A stretch of 40,926 bases of DNA, from positions 1 to 40,926 of the forward strand of contig NZ_FORD01000026.1 in NCBI RefSeq assembly GCF_900113925.1, written 5' to 3'. Position numbers and translations under genes: made by a program. The stretch is from Nitrosomonas sp. Nm34. Its GTDB lineage: Bacteria > Pseudomonadota > Gammaproteobacteria > Burkholderiales > Nitrosomonadaceae. The notes under the pieces are model-generated. The model ran no database searches and was not told the origin of the DNA. It was given only the letters and a program-made list of their open reading frames with translations. This document shows, piece after piece, positions 17,603-28,200 of the stretch; positions within the stretch are counted from its first letter, which is position 1, and every line of letters starts with the position of its first letter.

Positions 17603-18089
17603 TAAACAGAGCAAGGAAGTAACCCAGTTTCTGTTTTGTTACGTTTGAAGCTTAAGGTATTCAAGCATACGTTTCGTTGAGGAATGTTCATTATCAAAAT
17701 CAATGAAATCGTTTTTCAGGATGAGTTATTCACAATTTTTGTGGATAACTTTGTGAGTAAGTTGTAAATAGTATTAAGATAATTGCCTATAACAGTATTT
17801 TATTATTTGATTAATTTTTGTACATGAAACAATCATTTTTAATCAAATAGTTGTAATTTTAATAAATATTGATGCAAATTTAAATTGAAATAAATTATTT
17901 TAAAAAGAAAATGTGAATTGTTTTAGATGTCAAGAGTATTGATAATTTATGAGGAGAATTCCTTATTTAACATATTGAAAATAAATAATTAAAATACTAA
18001 TCATTACTTTGGATTCTTCAATAAAGAGATGCATTTCATATCACAGTTTATATGTGAAGGAAGTGGATAAAAATTATTAGTCATCATTC
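17603..18089. other. AT-rich intergenic region
   Basis: Very AT-rich, with no plausible gene. Near the right end, TCACA-GTTTATA-TGTGA (about 18041-18057) is a palindrome with half-sites in the wrong order for CRP. I see no convincing terminator. Confidence 0.35.
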
Positions 18090-19949
18090 ATGCTGAATAT
18101 TCAGAACCTTACTTATTTACAAAATGGACTGCCACTTCTGCAGGATGTTAATTTACAGGTATTTGCCAATCAGCGTGTGGGTTTGGTCGGTAAAAATGGC
18201 TGCGGAAAATCTACTCTATTTCGTTTGATACGGGGGGAAATCCATCCGGATAAGGGTGAAATTATTCTTCAAGCTGGCAAAACGGTTGCTTTTGTTGAAC
18301 AGGAAATTATCAATTCTCATCAATCTGCATTGGAGTTTGTGCTTGATGGCGATGTTGAATTGAGACAATTAGAGCAAATCCTGATGCGTGAAACACATGA
18401 TGCCCACTGGTTCGAGGCACAGCAACGCTATGAAGCAATCGATGGCTACGGAGCGCGTGCGCGCGCAGCCCAATTGCTGAATGGATTAGGTTTTGCAAAT
18501 GATGCATTGGAGCATCCCGTTAGCCAATTTTCAGGTGGCTGGCGAATGCGCTTGAATTTAGCGCGCGCATTGATGCATCGAGCTGATTTACTCCTCTTGG
18601 ATGAACCAACCAATCATCTTGATCTGGAAGCTATTCTTTGGCTGGAACAGTACCTGGCTCGTTATCCCGGTAGCTTAATTGTCGTTTCACATGACCGTGA
18701 ATTCCTTAATACATGTGTGAATCGTATTGCACACATTCATAACCAGATCATTGATAGTTATGGTGGGAATTACGATGATTTTGAACGCACTCGTGCTGAA
18801 CGTATCGCTCAAGAGGGCCAAGCTTTCCAGCAGCAGCAAAGGTATATAGCCCATATGGAAGATTTTGTGCGGCGTTTTCGAGCAAAGGCTACCAAGGCTA
18901 AACAAGCACAAAGCCGAATTAAGGCGCTCGAGCGGTTGGCGCGGATCGTACCTCTCCATGTAGATGATGGTCATTATCGGTTACAGCTCGATGCGCCCGA
19001 GCGAGGCCCGGATGTTTTGCTGAAAGTGGAAGGCATGGGTTTTGGTTATGGTAGAGAAATGCTCTTTCAACATGTTAATTTATTCTTGCGAGCAGGGATG
19101 CGTATTGCGCTTATGGGACCGAACGGTGCGGGCAAATCCACGTTAATCAAATTGTTGATTGATGAGCTCAAACCGAGCGCTGGGCGAATAGAGATCGCGT
19201 CAGATATCCGTATTGGTTATTTTGCTCAGCATCAGCTCGAGAAATTGGATGGATCAATGACACCATTACAGCATCTTCAGCAACTCGCCCCGAAGGAAAC
19301 AACGTTGACATTACGCACTTTCCTGGGGCGGTTTGGATTAGCTGCGGACAGTGAAGATCGTCCGGTGATGACTTTTTCCGGTGGTGAGAAAAGCCGTTTG
19401 GTGCTGGCTTTACTCGCTTGGCAACGACCCCATTTACTGTTGCTCGATGAACCTACCAACCACCTTGATTTGGACATGCGTGATGCGCTCATACTGGCGC
19501 TGGAAGAATATACCGGTAGTGTAATCCTGGTGTCACATGATCGTAGTTTGATTCGTGCCGTGGCGGATGAATTTTGGCTGGTTGCAGATGGCCAGGCCCA
19601 GCTATTTGATGGTGATTTGGAAGATTATAAAAACTGGATTGAGAATCAGCGTACCTATAAAGCGATTAAGCCTAAGCCAGAGAAAGTTACTCAGCCAAAG
19701 ACGCCTAAACCGAATAGAAAAGCACTTATTTCTAAGCAAACTAAACTCGAGGGAACACTGTCCATTGCGCAAACTGAGTTAGCTGCAATCCATCACCAGT
19801 TAGCTGATCCGGCTACTTATACGAACTGTACACGCGAGGAAATCAGCCAGCTCAATCATATCCGTACTGAATTAGAAAGAAAAATTGCTGAACTCGAAGA
19901 AAGCTGGCTGGAGCTGGAAGCAGCAATGGAAGAATGCGGGCAAATCTGA
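18090..19949 (+). CDS. yheS: ABC-F family ATPase, YheS-like
   Basis: The protein has 619 residues with two ABC cassettes and no membrane segments. Cassette 1 has Walker A GKNGCGKST, signature FSGGWRMRL and Walker B LLLLDEPTNHLDLEA. Cassette 2 has GPNGAGKST, FSGGEKSRL and LLLLDEPTNHLDLDM. The linker contains RFRAKATKAKQAQSRIKALE, typical of the P-site tRNA-interaction motif region. A charged, coiled-coil C-terminal tail follows (LEGTLSIAQTELAAI, IAELEESWLELEA). Overall layout and many segments (FVEQE, SHDREFL, YFAQHQLEKLDG) closely follow E. coli YheS. ABC-F proteins act on the ribosome E site to relieve stalled translation. Convergent with the DUF4139 gene downstream. Assignment within the ABC-F family is from sequence recall. 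Confidence 0.88.
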   Translation: MLNIQNLTYLQNGLPLLQDVNLQVFANQRVGLVGKNGCGKSTLFRLIRGEIHPDKGEIILQAGKTVAFVEQEIINSHQSALEFVLDGDVELRQLEQILMRETHDAHWFEAQQRYEAIDGYGARARAAQLLNGLGFANDALEHPVSQFSGGWRMRLNLARALMHRADLLLLDEPTNHLDLEAILWLEQYLARYPGSLIVVSHDREFLNTCVNRIAHIHNQIIDSYGGNYDDFERTRAERIAQEGQAFQQQQRYIAHMEDFVRRFRAKATKAKQAQSRIKALERLARIVPLHVDDGHYRLQLDAPERGPDVLLKVEGMGFGYGREMLFQHVNLFLRAGMRIALMGPNGAGKSTLIKLLIDELKPSAGRIEIASDIRIGYFAQHQLEKLDGSMTPLQHLQQLAPKETTLTLRTFLGRFGLAADSEDRPVMTFSGGEKSRLVLALLAWQRPHLLLLDEPTNHLDLDMRDALILALEEYTGSVILVSHDRSLIRAVADEFWLVADGQAQLFDGDLEDYKNWIENQRTYKAIKPKPEKVTQPKTPKPNRKALISKQTKLEGTLSIAQTELAAIHHQLADPATYTNCTREEISQLNHIRTELERKIAELEESWLELEAAMEECGQI

Positions 19950-19982
19950 TTCGCTAGTTTATTAAATAAAAGCAGCTACTTT

Positions 19983-21488
19983 CTAGTATTTGACGCGTAC
20001 CCGATAGGTTAGCGTGACCTCATCCTCAGCTGGAACAGGTATTCTCCATTCCGCCATGCCAGAGGATAACTTAATATGAGGCAATGATTCAGATAGCATA
20101 GTCCAATCTCCTGGAATGGGTTCCTGTACTTTTACTATGACTGCCTCTTTCTTGACGTTTCTTAGTGTAATTTGATAAGCCGTTTCCACCATACTGCTAT
20201 GACCTAGCGCGCCAGAGATTTGTTGAAAATCGGTTTGTAACTTATCAGCGGTAATATCAAAGGTACTCCCCAGGCTGAGACGAACCAACTCATTTTGAGG
20301 TATATGATCGATCTGATCTTCACCGATAAAGAGATGATTTCCCTCGGTATCTTTTTTGTAGACTCGGATAATTCCTTTTGGAAGCGGTATTCCCAAGCCT
20401 TCACCCTTATTAGCAAAACTGATGGATACGTTAGTTTTTAATTTATGGCTGATGATAGGGTATTGTCCAGAGTAATAATGATCCGTACCTTGCAGAATAA
20501 ATTCCTTGCTGACTGGAATATGAGTTGCAGACATGAGGGCAACCTGTTTAGTCTGGTTTTCAGCAAGTGTAATAGGGTGCGGTGATGTATAAAGATGATA
20601 TTCAAAAAGTGCTTCTTTTTTCATTGGCGCACTATCAGCTACTTCTCGCGCAAATGTCATCATTTTTTGGGAGGTGGGCTGTTCAGGGTAAATTTGATGA
20701 ATATCACCTGCCACTAGTTGCAACCTGGCATTATGGTAGGCTATGCCACTTTGATTGGTAAATGTTATCAGGCCATTGAGATCAAGCCAATTATCATCTG
20801 CATTCAGATCAGCTACATAATCGGCACGCCAGGATAAGCCGGATGTAAGGTAGGAAAGCTCAAGATCATGTTTGCCTTGGGATGGGCTAATCAGTGAAAT
20901 GAGTAGGGTAGGCCTGTCACGCAGATTTTCTGGTAAACCAGGAAACACGATTCGTCCAGGTACACTGCTTTCAACTCGGTCAATAAATTTTAGAATAATT
21001 CCTTCGTTAGTCGAAAGGATTGTAGCCACTTCGCTAGCTTCAGAACCGGTTGCTGGGTTCGTCCGTATAACGATTACTTCTTTACCTGAGTACTTTTCCA
21101 GTAGTTTTTTCGGAGTGAGCACATCGAAATCAAAAGATTGCTCCAGTAAGCGAAATCCTGAAGAATAAGCAAGGTTGCGTAATAGCGCGGTTTCAGGGCG
21201 TATCTGCGCAGAGACTTCCTGCCAAGCCAGTTTATTGAAAGCTTGATCCAGTATAACGCTGCGTGAATCTTTTATTAATGCCAAGTTCCCATTATAAATA
21301 GTAACAATGATGTTCTTCTGATCTTGAGAGGTAGTAACTCTTTCGTTTGTTATTGCGGCCGCATAACTGATGGGAATAGAGATACTCATTACTGCTATTG
21401 CAAGTAGTATGCTGATGCAGCGATTTTTTTTATAACTATACTTTTTGTCTGCTGCTAAATGCCTCTTGTCCAGCCATTCTATTATCAT
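19983..21488 (-). CDS. DUF4139-domain exported protein
   Basis: The 501-residue protein has a long positively charged N-region (KRHLAADKKYSYKKNR), a hydrophobic core (CISILLAIAVMSISIPI) and a likely cleavage near SYAAA, so it is exported. The body matches the DUF4139 family: VTIYNGNLALIKDSRSVIL near the N-terminus, LSYLTSGLSWRADYVADLNA with LNGLITFTNQSGIAY in the middle, and repeated beta-rich segments to the end (EWRIPVPAEDEVTLTYRVRV). The biochemical role of the family is not established to my knowledge. The ATG at 21488 has no strong ribosome site. It converges on the ABC-F gene with a 33-base gap and has no obvious operon partner. Confidence 0.8.
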   Translation of the reverse strand: MIIEWLDKRHLAADKKYSYKKNRCISILLAIAVMSISIPISYAAAITNERVTTSQDQKNIIVTIYNGNLALIKDSRSVILDQAFNKLAWQEVSAQIRPETALLRNLAYSSGFRLLEQSFDFDVLTPKKLLEKYSGKEVIVIRTNPATGSEASEVATILSTNEGIILKFIDRVESSVPGRIVFPGLPENLRDRPTLLISLISPSQGKHDLELSYLTSGLSWRADYVADLNADDNWLDLNGLITFTNQSGIAYHNARLQLVAGDIHQIYPEQPTSQKMMTFAREVADSAPMKKEALFEYHLYTSPHPITLAENQTKQVALMSATHIPVSKEFILQGTDHYYSGQYPIISHKLKTNVSISFANKGEGLGIPLPKGIIRVYKKDTEGNHLFIGEDQIDHIPQNELVRLSLGSTFDITADKLQTDFQQISGALGHSSMVETAYQITLRNVKKEAVIVKVQEPIPGDWTMLSESLPHIKLSSGMAEWRIPVPAEDEVTLTYRVRVKY

Positions 21489-21758
21489 AGTTTTGTTGGG
21501 ATTGGAAATAGTGTTTGCTTTCTACATTATTTTAATTATTTCAACATGCTCTGTGATATCTGTCGAGTCTTTGTGCTTGGCTTGAGACATTTTTGCCATT
21601 TCTTCCGCACTCGTAATCACTTGCTTATTAGTTGATTTAAGGAGAGCTTAGTCAATAGCTTAGTTTTTAGTGCCACTTTTTGAGTGGCTTCTATGCCGCC
21701 TTCTTTGTATGATAGCTTTATAATATGTAAAATTCTTTTATTTGGATGAATATTAAGG

Positions 21759-23234
21759 ATGACCAGAACGCTCAATATACTGCTGGTAGGATATTCGGCC
21801 AGAAATGCTGAGCATATCTGTCAGGCACTCAGGGCAAGTGATTTGTGTTTTAATTCAGAATGTGTCGATACTATTGAAGCTTTTCCGAAGACATTCATTG
21901 CATCTTCATGGGATATAATTTTATCTGATGATACAATGCCTGAACTAGGCGCTGAACAGGTATTATCTCATCTTGCTACGCATCATTTAGGTATCCCTGT
22001 TATCGTCGTGTCCAGCCGTAGAAATGATGAATCTGCAGCTCATTTGATGAAAGTAGGCGCTCAGGATTTTATTTCAATAGCTTGCTGTACGGCAAGATTG
22101 GTGCAAGCAATACAGCGTAGTCTGAAGCAAATGGAAACGCTTCAGCATATTCGAGAAGCACAGCTTGCGTTGCAGAAAAGTGAAGCGCACTTTCGTGCAA
22201 TTGCTTCGAATCTGCCCGGGTTGGTATTTCAATTTTTATTGAATCAAGATGGTTCTAAAAGCTTTTCTTATGTAAGTGAAGGCTCTGTGATGCTCTTAGG
22301 AATTTCACCCACCCATTTAATAGAGCAGCCGGATTTATTTACTAACCTGATTTTGCCTGAAGATAGGGCTTCTTATGATCAACTCATGCAAGCATCGGCC
22401 AAGCATTTTTCTACTTGGAACTGGGAGGGGCGCATTCAAGTTAAAGGTGATCCAGATATTAAGTGGGTCAGTTTACGTGCAACACCACGCCGCTCACCCA
22501 ATGATGGGGTGCTATGGGACGGTATCGTCATGAATATTTCACGCAATAAGCTGGCAGAAATTGAAATTGCTCGCTCGCATGCGCGACTGGCTGAACTTAC
22601 TTCTTATCTACAGAAAGTTAAGGAGCATGAGCGCGCAAAGATCGCCCGAGAAATTCACGATGATATTGGCGGAACCTTGACAGCAATTAAATGTGAGCTA
22701 TTGCTCTGTATGGACGCAAAACCGAGGAAACCTGATTTTTACCAGCAGAAAGCAGCCTCGATTGAAGAGCTGGTCGATAATGTGATTGACAGCACGCGCC
22801 GAATAGCATTAGACCTGCGGCCAGGTATACTGGATTTTGGTATCGTGGCGGCAATTCAGTGGCAAGCAAAGGAATTTAGCAAACGTACAGAAATTCCTTG
22901 TGTGTTTTGTTGTGACAGTGAAGATATTCCGTTAGATGCAGATTTAGCTAGCGCTATTTTCCGTGTTTTTCAGGAAATATTGACTAATATTTCTAAACAT
23001 GCAGGCGCCTCGAACGTTAAAGTCAAGCTATTTGAAAATGACGGTTGGGTATTTTTGGAAGCGATTGATAATGGGCATGGAATTAGGGAATCAGATATGA
23101 ACAAACCAGGATCTTTTGGAATACGGGGAATGCGTGAACGTTGTCAACAATTGGGTGGAAACCTTTATGTTAACGGAATACCTGAAAAGGAAACTTGTGT
23201 GATAATCCAGATTCCAGTGAATGCTAAAGAATAG
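21759..23234 (+). CDS. Sensor histidine kinase with receiver-like and PAS domains (NarX type)
   Basis: The 491-residue cytoplasmic kinase has no membrane helix. Residues 5-125 form a receiver-like domain. Its acidic pair is replaced by GY (ILLVGYSARN) and the conserved lysine is missing (GAQDFISIACCTAR), although the phospho-acceptor-like aspartate in IILSDDTMPE remains. A PAS domain follows (about 140-265). HisKA_3 contains AKIAREIHDDIGG with the phospho-accepting H300. The HATPase_c domain contains ILTNISKHAGASNVKVKL, AIDNGHGI and SFGIRGMRERCQQLGGNL. It is 54 bases upstream of a NarL/LuxR regulator, its probable partner. The input signal is unknown; the degenerate receiver could be a regulatory or protein-binding module rather than a phosphorelay site. 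Confidence 0.88.
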   Translation: MTRTLNILLVGYSARNAEHICQALRASDLCFNSECVDTIEAFPKTFIASSWDIILSDDTMPELGAEQVLSHLATHHLGIPVIVVSSRRNDESAAHLMKVGAQDFISIACCTARLVQAIQRSLKQMETLQHIREAQLALQKSEAHFRAIASNLPGLVFQFLLNQDGSKSFSYVSEGSVMLLGISPTHLIEQPDLFTNLILPEDRASYDQLMQASAKHFSTWNWEGRIQVKGDPDIKWVSLRATPRRSPNDGVLWDGIVMNISRNKLAEIEIARSHARLAELTSYLQKVKEHERAKIAREIHDDIGGTLTAIKCELLLCMDAKPRKPDFYQQKAASIEELVDNVIDSTRRIALDLRPGILDFGIVAAIQWQAKEFSKRTEIPCVFCCDSEDIPLDADLASAIFRVFQEILTNISKHAGASNVKVKLFENDGWVFLEAIDNGHGIRESDMNKPGSFGIRGMRERCQQLGGNLYVNGIPEKETCVIIQIPVNAKE

Positions 23235-23288
23235 TAACCTTTGTAGGTTGTATCATGTATCGAAAAATAATAGGCGAGGGAGGGTAGA

Positions 23289-23921
23289 ATGATACGTGTA
23301 ATGATCGCTGATGATCATGCCATCGTACGCCAGGGTTTGAAACAGATTTTAAGTGAGACGGATGATATTAGTGTAGCTGGTGAAGCAGAAACCGGGTTTG
23401 AGGCGATAACCATCGCACGCCAGCAAATTTTTGATGTGATGTTACTGGATATCTCACTACCGGACAGAAACGGTATTGAGGTGCTCAAACAGATTAAAAA
23501 AGACCAGCCTAATTTCACTATCTTAATGCTTAGCATGCATCACGAAAGTGAATTCGCGATCCGCGCAATTAAAGCAGGAGCAGCCGGTTATCTAAGTAAA
23601 CAAAGTGCGCCTATGCAACTGGTGACAGCGATTCGTCAGGTGGCAGCGGGGCGCAAGTACATTACTCCATCCCTTGCACAGGAGCTGGCTAACGCAATTA
23701 CATTAGATACTGATCAACCATTACATAATAGTTTATCTGATCGGGAATATCAGACATTATGCTTGATTGCGGCAGGTAAGTCCCTTTCGGAAATTTCTAC
23801 CAGCTTGTGTCTGAGTCCAAAAACAGTCAGTGTTTATCGTGCTCGTCTTATGGAAAAACTTAAACTAACGAACAATTCTGAATTAGTACGTTACGCTATT
23901 AAACACCACTTGGTTGATTAA
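23289..23921 (+). CDS. NarL/LuxR-family response regulator
   Basis: The 210-residue protein has a strong ribosome site (GAGGGAGGG) before the ATG. The receiver domain is canonical: acidic pair in MIADDHAIVRQGL, phospho-acceptor D54 in MLLDISLPDRNG, and the lysine in AAGYLSKQSAP. The C-terminal GerE-type helix-turn-helix is complete (LSDREYQTLCLIAAGKS, SEISTSLCLSPKTVSVYRAR). Paired with the upstream kinase, it should be phosphorylated by H300 and regulate transcription. Targets are unknown. A palindromic repeat, not a clear terminator, follows. Confidence 0.92.
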   Translation: MIRVMIADDHAIVRQGLKQILSETDDISVAGEAETGFEAITIARQQIFDVMLLDISLPDRNGIEVLKQIKKDQPNFTILMLSMHHESEFAIRAIKAGAAGYLSKQSAPMQLVTAIRQVAAGRKYITPSLAQELANAITLDTDQPLHNSLSDREYQTLCLIAAGKSLSEISTSLCLSPKTVSVYRARLMEKLKLTNNSELVRYAIKHHLVD

Positions 23922-24037
23922 TCTGAGTTACGCCACCAATTACTTGGTAAACATTCAATATTTTTTAGGATCTCTATCTTATCCCGGTGTTTGACTGAGT
24001 TTATCTTGTAGGATCTACAAGTGTCTGCTTATGGTTC

Positions 24038-24139
24038 ATTCCATTTCTCAATCAAAACTGACTTTGTGGGCTTTACTTGCCGCATGATTGATACTGTCTG
24101 CGGCTCGCCTTCGCGTCATTTTTGATTGAGAAATGGAAT
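24038..24139 (+). repeat. Palindromic intergenic repeat, copy 2
   Basis: A 102-bp element is bounded by a perfect 20-bp inverted repeat: ATTCCATTTCTCAATCAAAA at 24038-24057 and its exact complement at 24120-24139. Its arms differ from copy 1 at several bases, yet both arms change together. The interior CTGCGGCTCGCCTTCGCGTC matches the reverse strand of copy 1 with one difference. Confidence 0.8.
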
Positions 24140-24336
24140 AAGATTAAGGGGAATTTAGAATAAAGCTGGATTTCCATTTTAATTTCATTTATTAAATCAT
24201 GCTGAGTTTGTTAGTCTACAGATAATGGTAGATTATTCCTGCAGCGGCTTATCCTTTTTAATTAATCAGTGTTGGCTTGGGTTTGACTGGAATAATCATC
24301 TTATTCCTGGTGTTATCAATGAGAGGTTACATTATT

Positions 24337-25140
24337 ATGCAAACTTTGAGTGAAATGCGGTTAAAGCTGGTCAAGTCATCCGAGGTTGGAGAGGAAAATG
24401 AAACAAGTGAGGAAAGCAGCAAAGCATTGTTAACCGTTGATGAATATTATCAGCACGCTGAGCAGTATGCCCACGAAATCAGAAAAACTCATGATGTGAA
24501 TGAAATAATTAGAATTCTGGATGCTGTTTTGTCTGAAACCAGGGATTTGCATCAAAGTGATGAGATGTCCAATTCACGGCACAAGATCTCTGATACTGAG
24601 CAAAAAATTGAATCTCTGAAGCATGAGCTAGCACTCATCAGAGAGTTAGTGCATACCGATCAGATGACTGGCTTGTTTAACCGGCGCGGACTGGATGAGC
24701 ATTTTATCCGTGAAGCTGCCCGTGCAGACCGAAGCAAAAATCCGTTATGCGTTATCCTGATTGATCTGGATAACTTTAAGGAAATTAATGAGATTTATGG
24801 TTATCCATTCGGCGATAATGTTCTGATCTCTTTGGCAAGAACCATAAAGAATGCGTTACGTCCAACCGATGTGGTTGCCCGTTATGGTGGGGAGGAGTTC
24901 ATTATCTTATTGCCTGATACAGAGATCAATGATGCGGTACGTATCATACAGCGATTACAGCACATGCTGGCTAGCAATCCTGTACTCAATAAAGATAAAC
25001 AACCGGTATCGATCACTATTAGTGGCGGAGTGACATTACGCCAAACTGATGAGCATCAGCATACGGTGATTAAGCGGGTTGATGAAGCATTATTCCGTGC
25101 AAAAAACACAGGATTATCACAGATAGAAGTTGCCCTATGA
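24337..25140 (+). CDS. GGDEF-domain diguanylate cyclase
   Basis: The start is set at ATG 24337, which has GAGAGG about 10 bases upstream; a TTG at 24277 would add a short hydrophobic stretch. The product (267 residues) has a helical, charged N-terminus with likely coiled coil (EQKIESLKHELALIREL), then a GGDEF domain. LTDQMTGLFNRRGLDEHF-like (HTDQMTGLFNRRGL), IDLDNFKEINEIYGYPFGD and RYGGEEFIILLPD are present. The catalytic motif is GGEEF (184-188), expected to be active. An RPTD motif five residues before it is a textbook RxxD product-inhibition site. It makes cyclic di-GMP from two GTP. It is adjacent to, but 415 bases from, the two-component pair, so co-regulation is uncertain. Convergent with metH. 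Confidence 0.9.
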   Translation: MQTLSEMRLKLVKSSEVGEENETSEESSKALLTVDEYYQHAEQYAHEIRKTHDVNEIIRILDAVLSETRDLHQSDEMSNSRHKISDTEQKIESLKHELALIRELVHTDQMTGLFNRRGLDEHFIREAARADRSKNPLCVILIDLDNFKEINEIYGYPFGDNVLISLARTIKNALRPTDVVARYGGEEFIILLPDTEINDAVRIIQRLQHMLASNPVLNKDKQPVSITISGGVTLRQTDEHQHTVIKRVDEALFRAKNTGLSQIEVAL

Positions 25141-25252
25141 TTGCTATTGCTATCCTCCTGGCGCGAACCAGATTCTGATAGTCTCTATTCGCTTAATACG
25201 GCAGGGTATTATAAATACCTGATTCATGGCTCGATTGGTATTTATTGAGCGC

Positions 25253-28200
25253 TCAGCGCTCATATGCCAATGTGGGGGCGAGCCATCTTTCCGCTTCATC
25301 AATCGTCCAGCCTTTTCTTCTGGCATAATCTTCTACTTGATCTTTGCCAATTTTACCTACAGCGAAATAAGTAGATTCCGGATGCGAGAAATAAAAGCCG
25401 GATACCGCCGCGGTAGGAACCATAGCATAAGATTCGGTGATAATGATACCTGCTCGTTTTTCAGCTTCGAGTAAGGCAAACAAAGGTCCTTTTTCAGTAT
25501 GATCGGGACAGGCTGGATAGCCTGGGGCGGGGCGAATTCCTTGATATTTCTCATTAATAAGTTGCTCGTTGTTGAGTGCTTCATCTTTGGCATAACCCCA
25601 GAATTCTCGCCGCACACGCGCATGCATGTGTTCGGCAAATGCTTCAGCCAGGCGGTCAGCCAATGCTTTCAATATAATGGCACTATAGTCATCATTGGCA
25701 GCTTCGAAAGCTTTTATTCGCTCATCGATGCCAAAACCCGCACTGACTGCGAATAATCCAATCGTATCCATGATGCCGCTTTCTTTGGGTGCAATAAAAT
25801 CTGCTAAACAGAGGTTGGGGCGTCCGGCAGGTTTGACTGTTTGCTGCCGTAAGGTGTGATAGGTCATCAGCACTTTAGTACGGGATTTATCCGAATAAAT
25901 TTCGATGTCGTCATGATTGACTGTATTGGCTGGAAAGAGTCCGATGACAGCATTGGCTGTAAGCCATTTTTGCTCAATGATTTTCTTCAGCATTGTTTGT
26001 GCATCGCGGAATAGATTGCTGGCAGCTTCGCCTACTACTTCATCTTCTAGAATAGCCGGATAGCGTCCAGATAGTTCCCATGCCTGGAAGAAGGGTGTCC
26101 AATCAATATAAGGAACCAGTGCTTCTAAAGGGTAGTTATTCAGGGTTCTAATACCGAGAAAGCTAGATTCAGGGGGAGCATAGTGCTGCCAATCTATTTT
26201 CAATGCATTTGCACGTGCTTCAGTGAGAGGTAATAATTGTGAGGGACCTTTTTTGTTTTTTTGCTGTGTGCGGATTTTCTCTTGTTCTGCCTTGATTTCC
26301 TGCATATACGTACTGTGCTGATCCTGAGACATTAATTGGCTGCATACGCCAACAGCCCGGCTTGCATCAGGCACCCACACTGTAACTCCACTATAGTGCG
26401 GCGCAATTTTAACGGCGGTATGTACGCGCGAGGTCGTGGCACCCCCAATGAGAAGAGGAATAGTAAAACCCTCCCGCTCCATTTCTTTGGCTACATGCGC
26501 CATTTCTTCGAGAGAAGGGGTGATCAGGCCAGATAATCCGATAATGTCAACCTGTTCGTTACGCGCGGTTTCCAGGATTTGCGAGCTGGGCACCATCACT
26601 CCCATGTTGATAACTTCATAGTTGTTGCACTGGAGGACGACTGCAACGATGTTCTTGCCGATGTCATGGACATCGCCTTTTACTGTGGCAACAACGATTT
26701 TTCCCTTCGCTTTAGCGTCACCGGAAACTTTTTTCTCAGCCTCAATGTAAGGGAGAAGATAGGCAACTGCCAGTTTCATGACGCGCGCAGATTTAACTAC
26801 CTGCGGCAGAAACATTTTCCCAGCGCCAAACAGGTCGCCTACTACATTCATGCCATCCATCAGAGGACCTTCGATGACCTCTATGGGTCGTCCTCCTCTG
26901 CTTTCTATTTCCTGACGGATGATTTCAGTATCTTCTTCAATATAGGTGCCGATCCCTTTGACGAGTGCATGCGTTAATCGTTGGCGGACGGATTGATTAC
27001 GCCAGCTGAGATCTTCAACCTGCTCCTTTTTCTGTCCTTTGAAACTTTCGGCAAATTCAACCAAACGCTCAGTCGCATCTGGACGGCGATTAAGCAGAAC
27101 ATCTTCAACTCGTTCGAGTAAATCTTTGGGGATATCCGAATACACACCTAATTGACCCGCATTGACGATACCCATGGTCATACCAGCCTGGATAGCGTGG
27201 TATAGAAATGCAGTATGAATGGCTTCTCTGATCGGCTCGTTGCCACGAAAAGAAAAGGACACATTGGAGACGCCGCCGCTGATTTTGACATAAGGCAAAG
27301 TCTGTTTGATGATACGGATAGCTTCAATGAAATCCAGCGCGTAGTTGTTATGTTCTTCGATACCGGTCGCTACCGCAAAAATATTGGGATCGAAAATTAT
27401 GTCTTCTGGCGGGAAGCCAACCTTGTCGACTAAAACACGATAACAACGCGTACAGATTTCAACCTTGCGCGCTAATGTATCGGCCTGTCCTTTCTCATCA
27501 AATGCCATCACGATGACTGCTGCGCCATAGCGACGTGCAAGCCTGGCATGATAAATGAATTCTTCCTCACCTTCCTTTAAGCTGATGGAATTGATGATGG
27601 TTTTACCCTGAATACATTGTAAGCCTGCTTCAATCACTGACCATTTGCTCGAATCAATCATAATAGGCACGCGACTGATATCCGGCTCTGATGCAATCAA
27701 GTTGAGGAAGGTAACCATGGCTTTTTGTGAATCGAGCATGGCTTCATCCATATTGATATCAATGATTTGTGCCCCATTCTCGACTTGGCTGCGTGCAATG
27801 CTCAGTGCTTCTGCATAATTGTCATTGAGTATCAGGCGGGCAAAGGCTTTTGATCCGGTCACGTTGGTACGTTCGCCCACATTGACAAAGAGCGAATCCT
27901 CACCAATATTAAGTGGTTCCAAGCCGGAGAGGCGCAGTTTCTTGGGGATATCCGGAATACTTCGTGGGGCAATATCCGCTACTGCATCAGCGATAGCTTT
28001 TATGTGAGCGGGTGTCGTGCCACAGCAGCCGCCCACAATATTAACGAAACCCGACTGGGCAAATTCCTTAATCAAGCTCGCAGTATATTCGGGTGATTCG
28101 TCATAACCTGTTTCAGACAATGGGTTGGGTAAGCCGGCGTTGGGGTGAGTGCTGGTATATACCTCAGCCACGCTGGAAAGTTCTTCAACGTAAGGGCGCA

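Noticed and set aside
18041..18057. TCACA-N7-TGTGA palindrome before the ABC-F gene
   Set aside because: Half-sites are in the reverse order and wrong spacing for CRP, so not called as an operator.
24277..24336. Upstream extension of the diguanylate cyclase that would add a hydrophobic segment
   Set aside because: It needs a TTG start with no ribosome site, whereas ATG 24337 has GAGAGG upstream.
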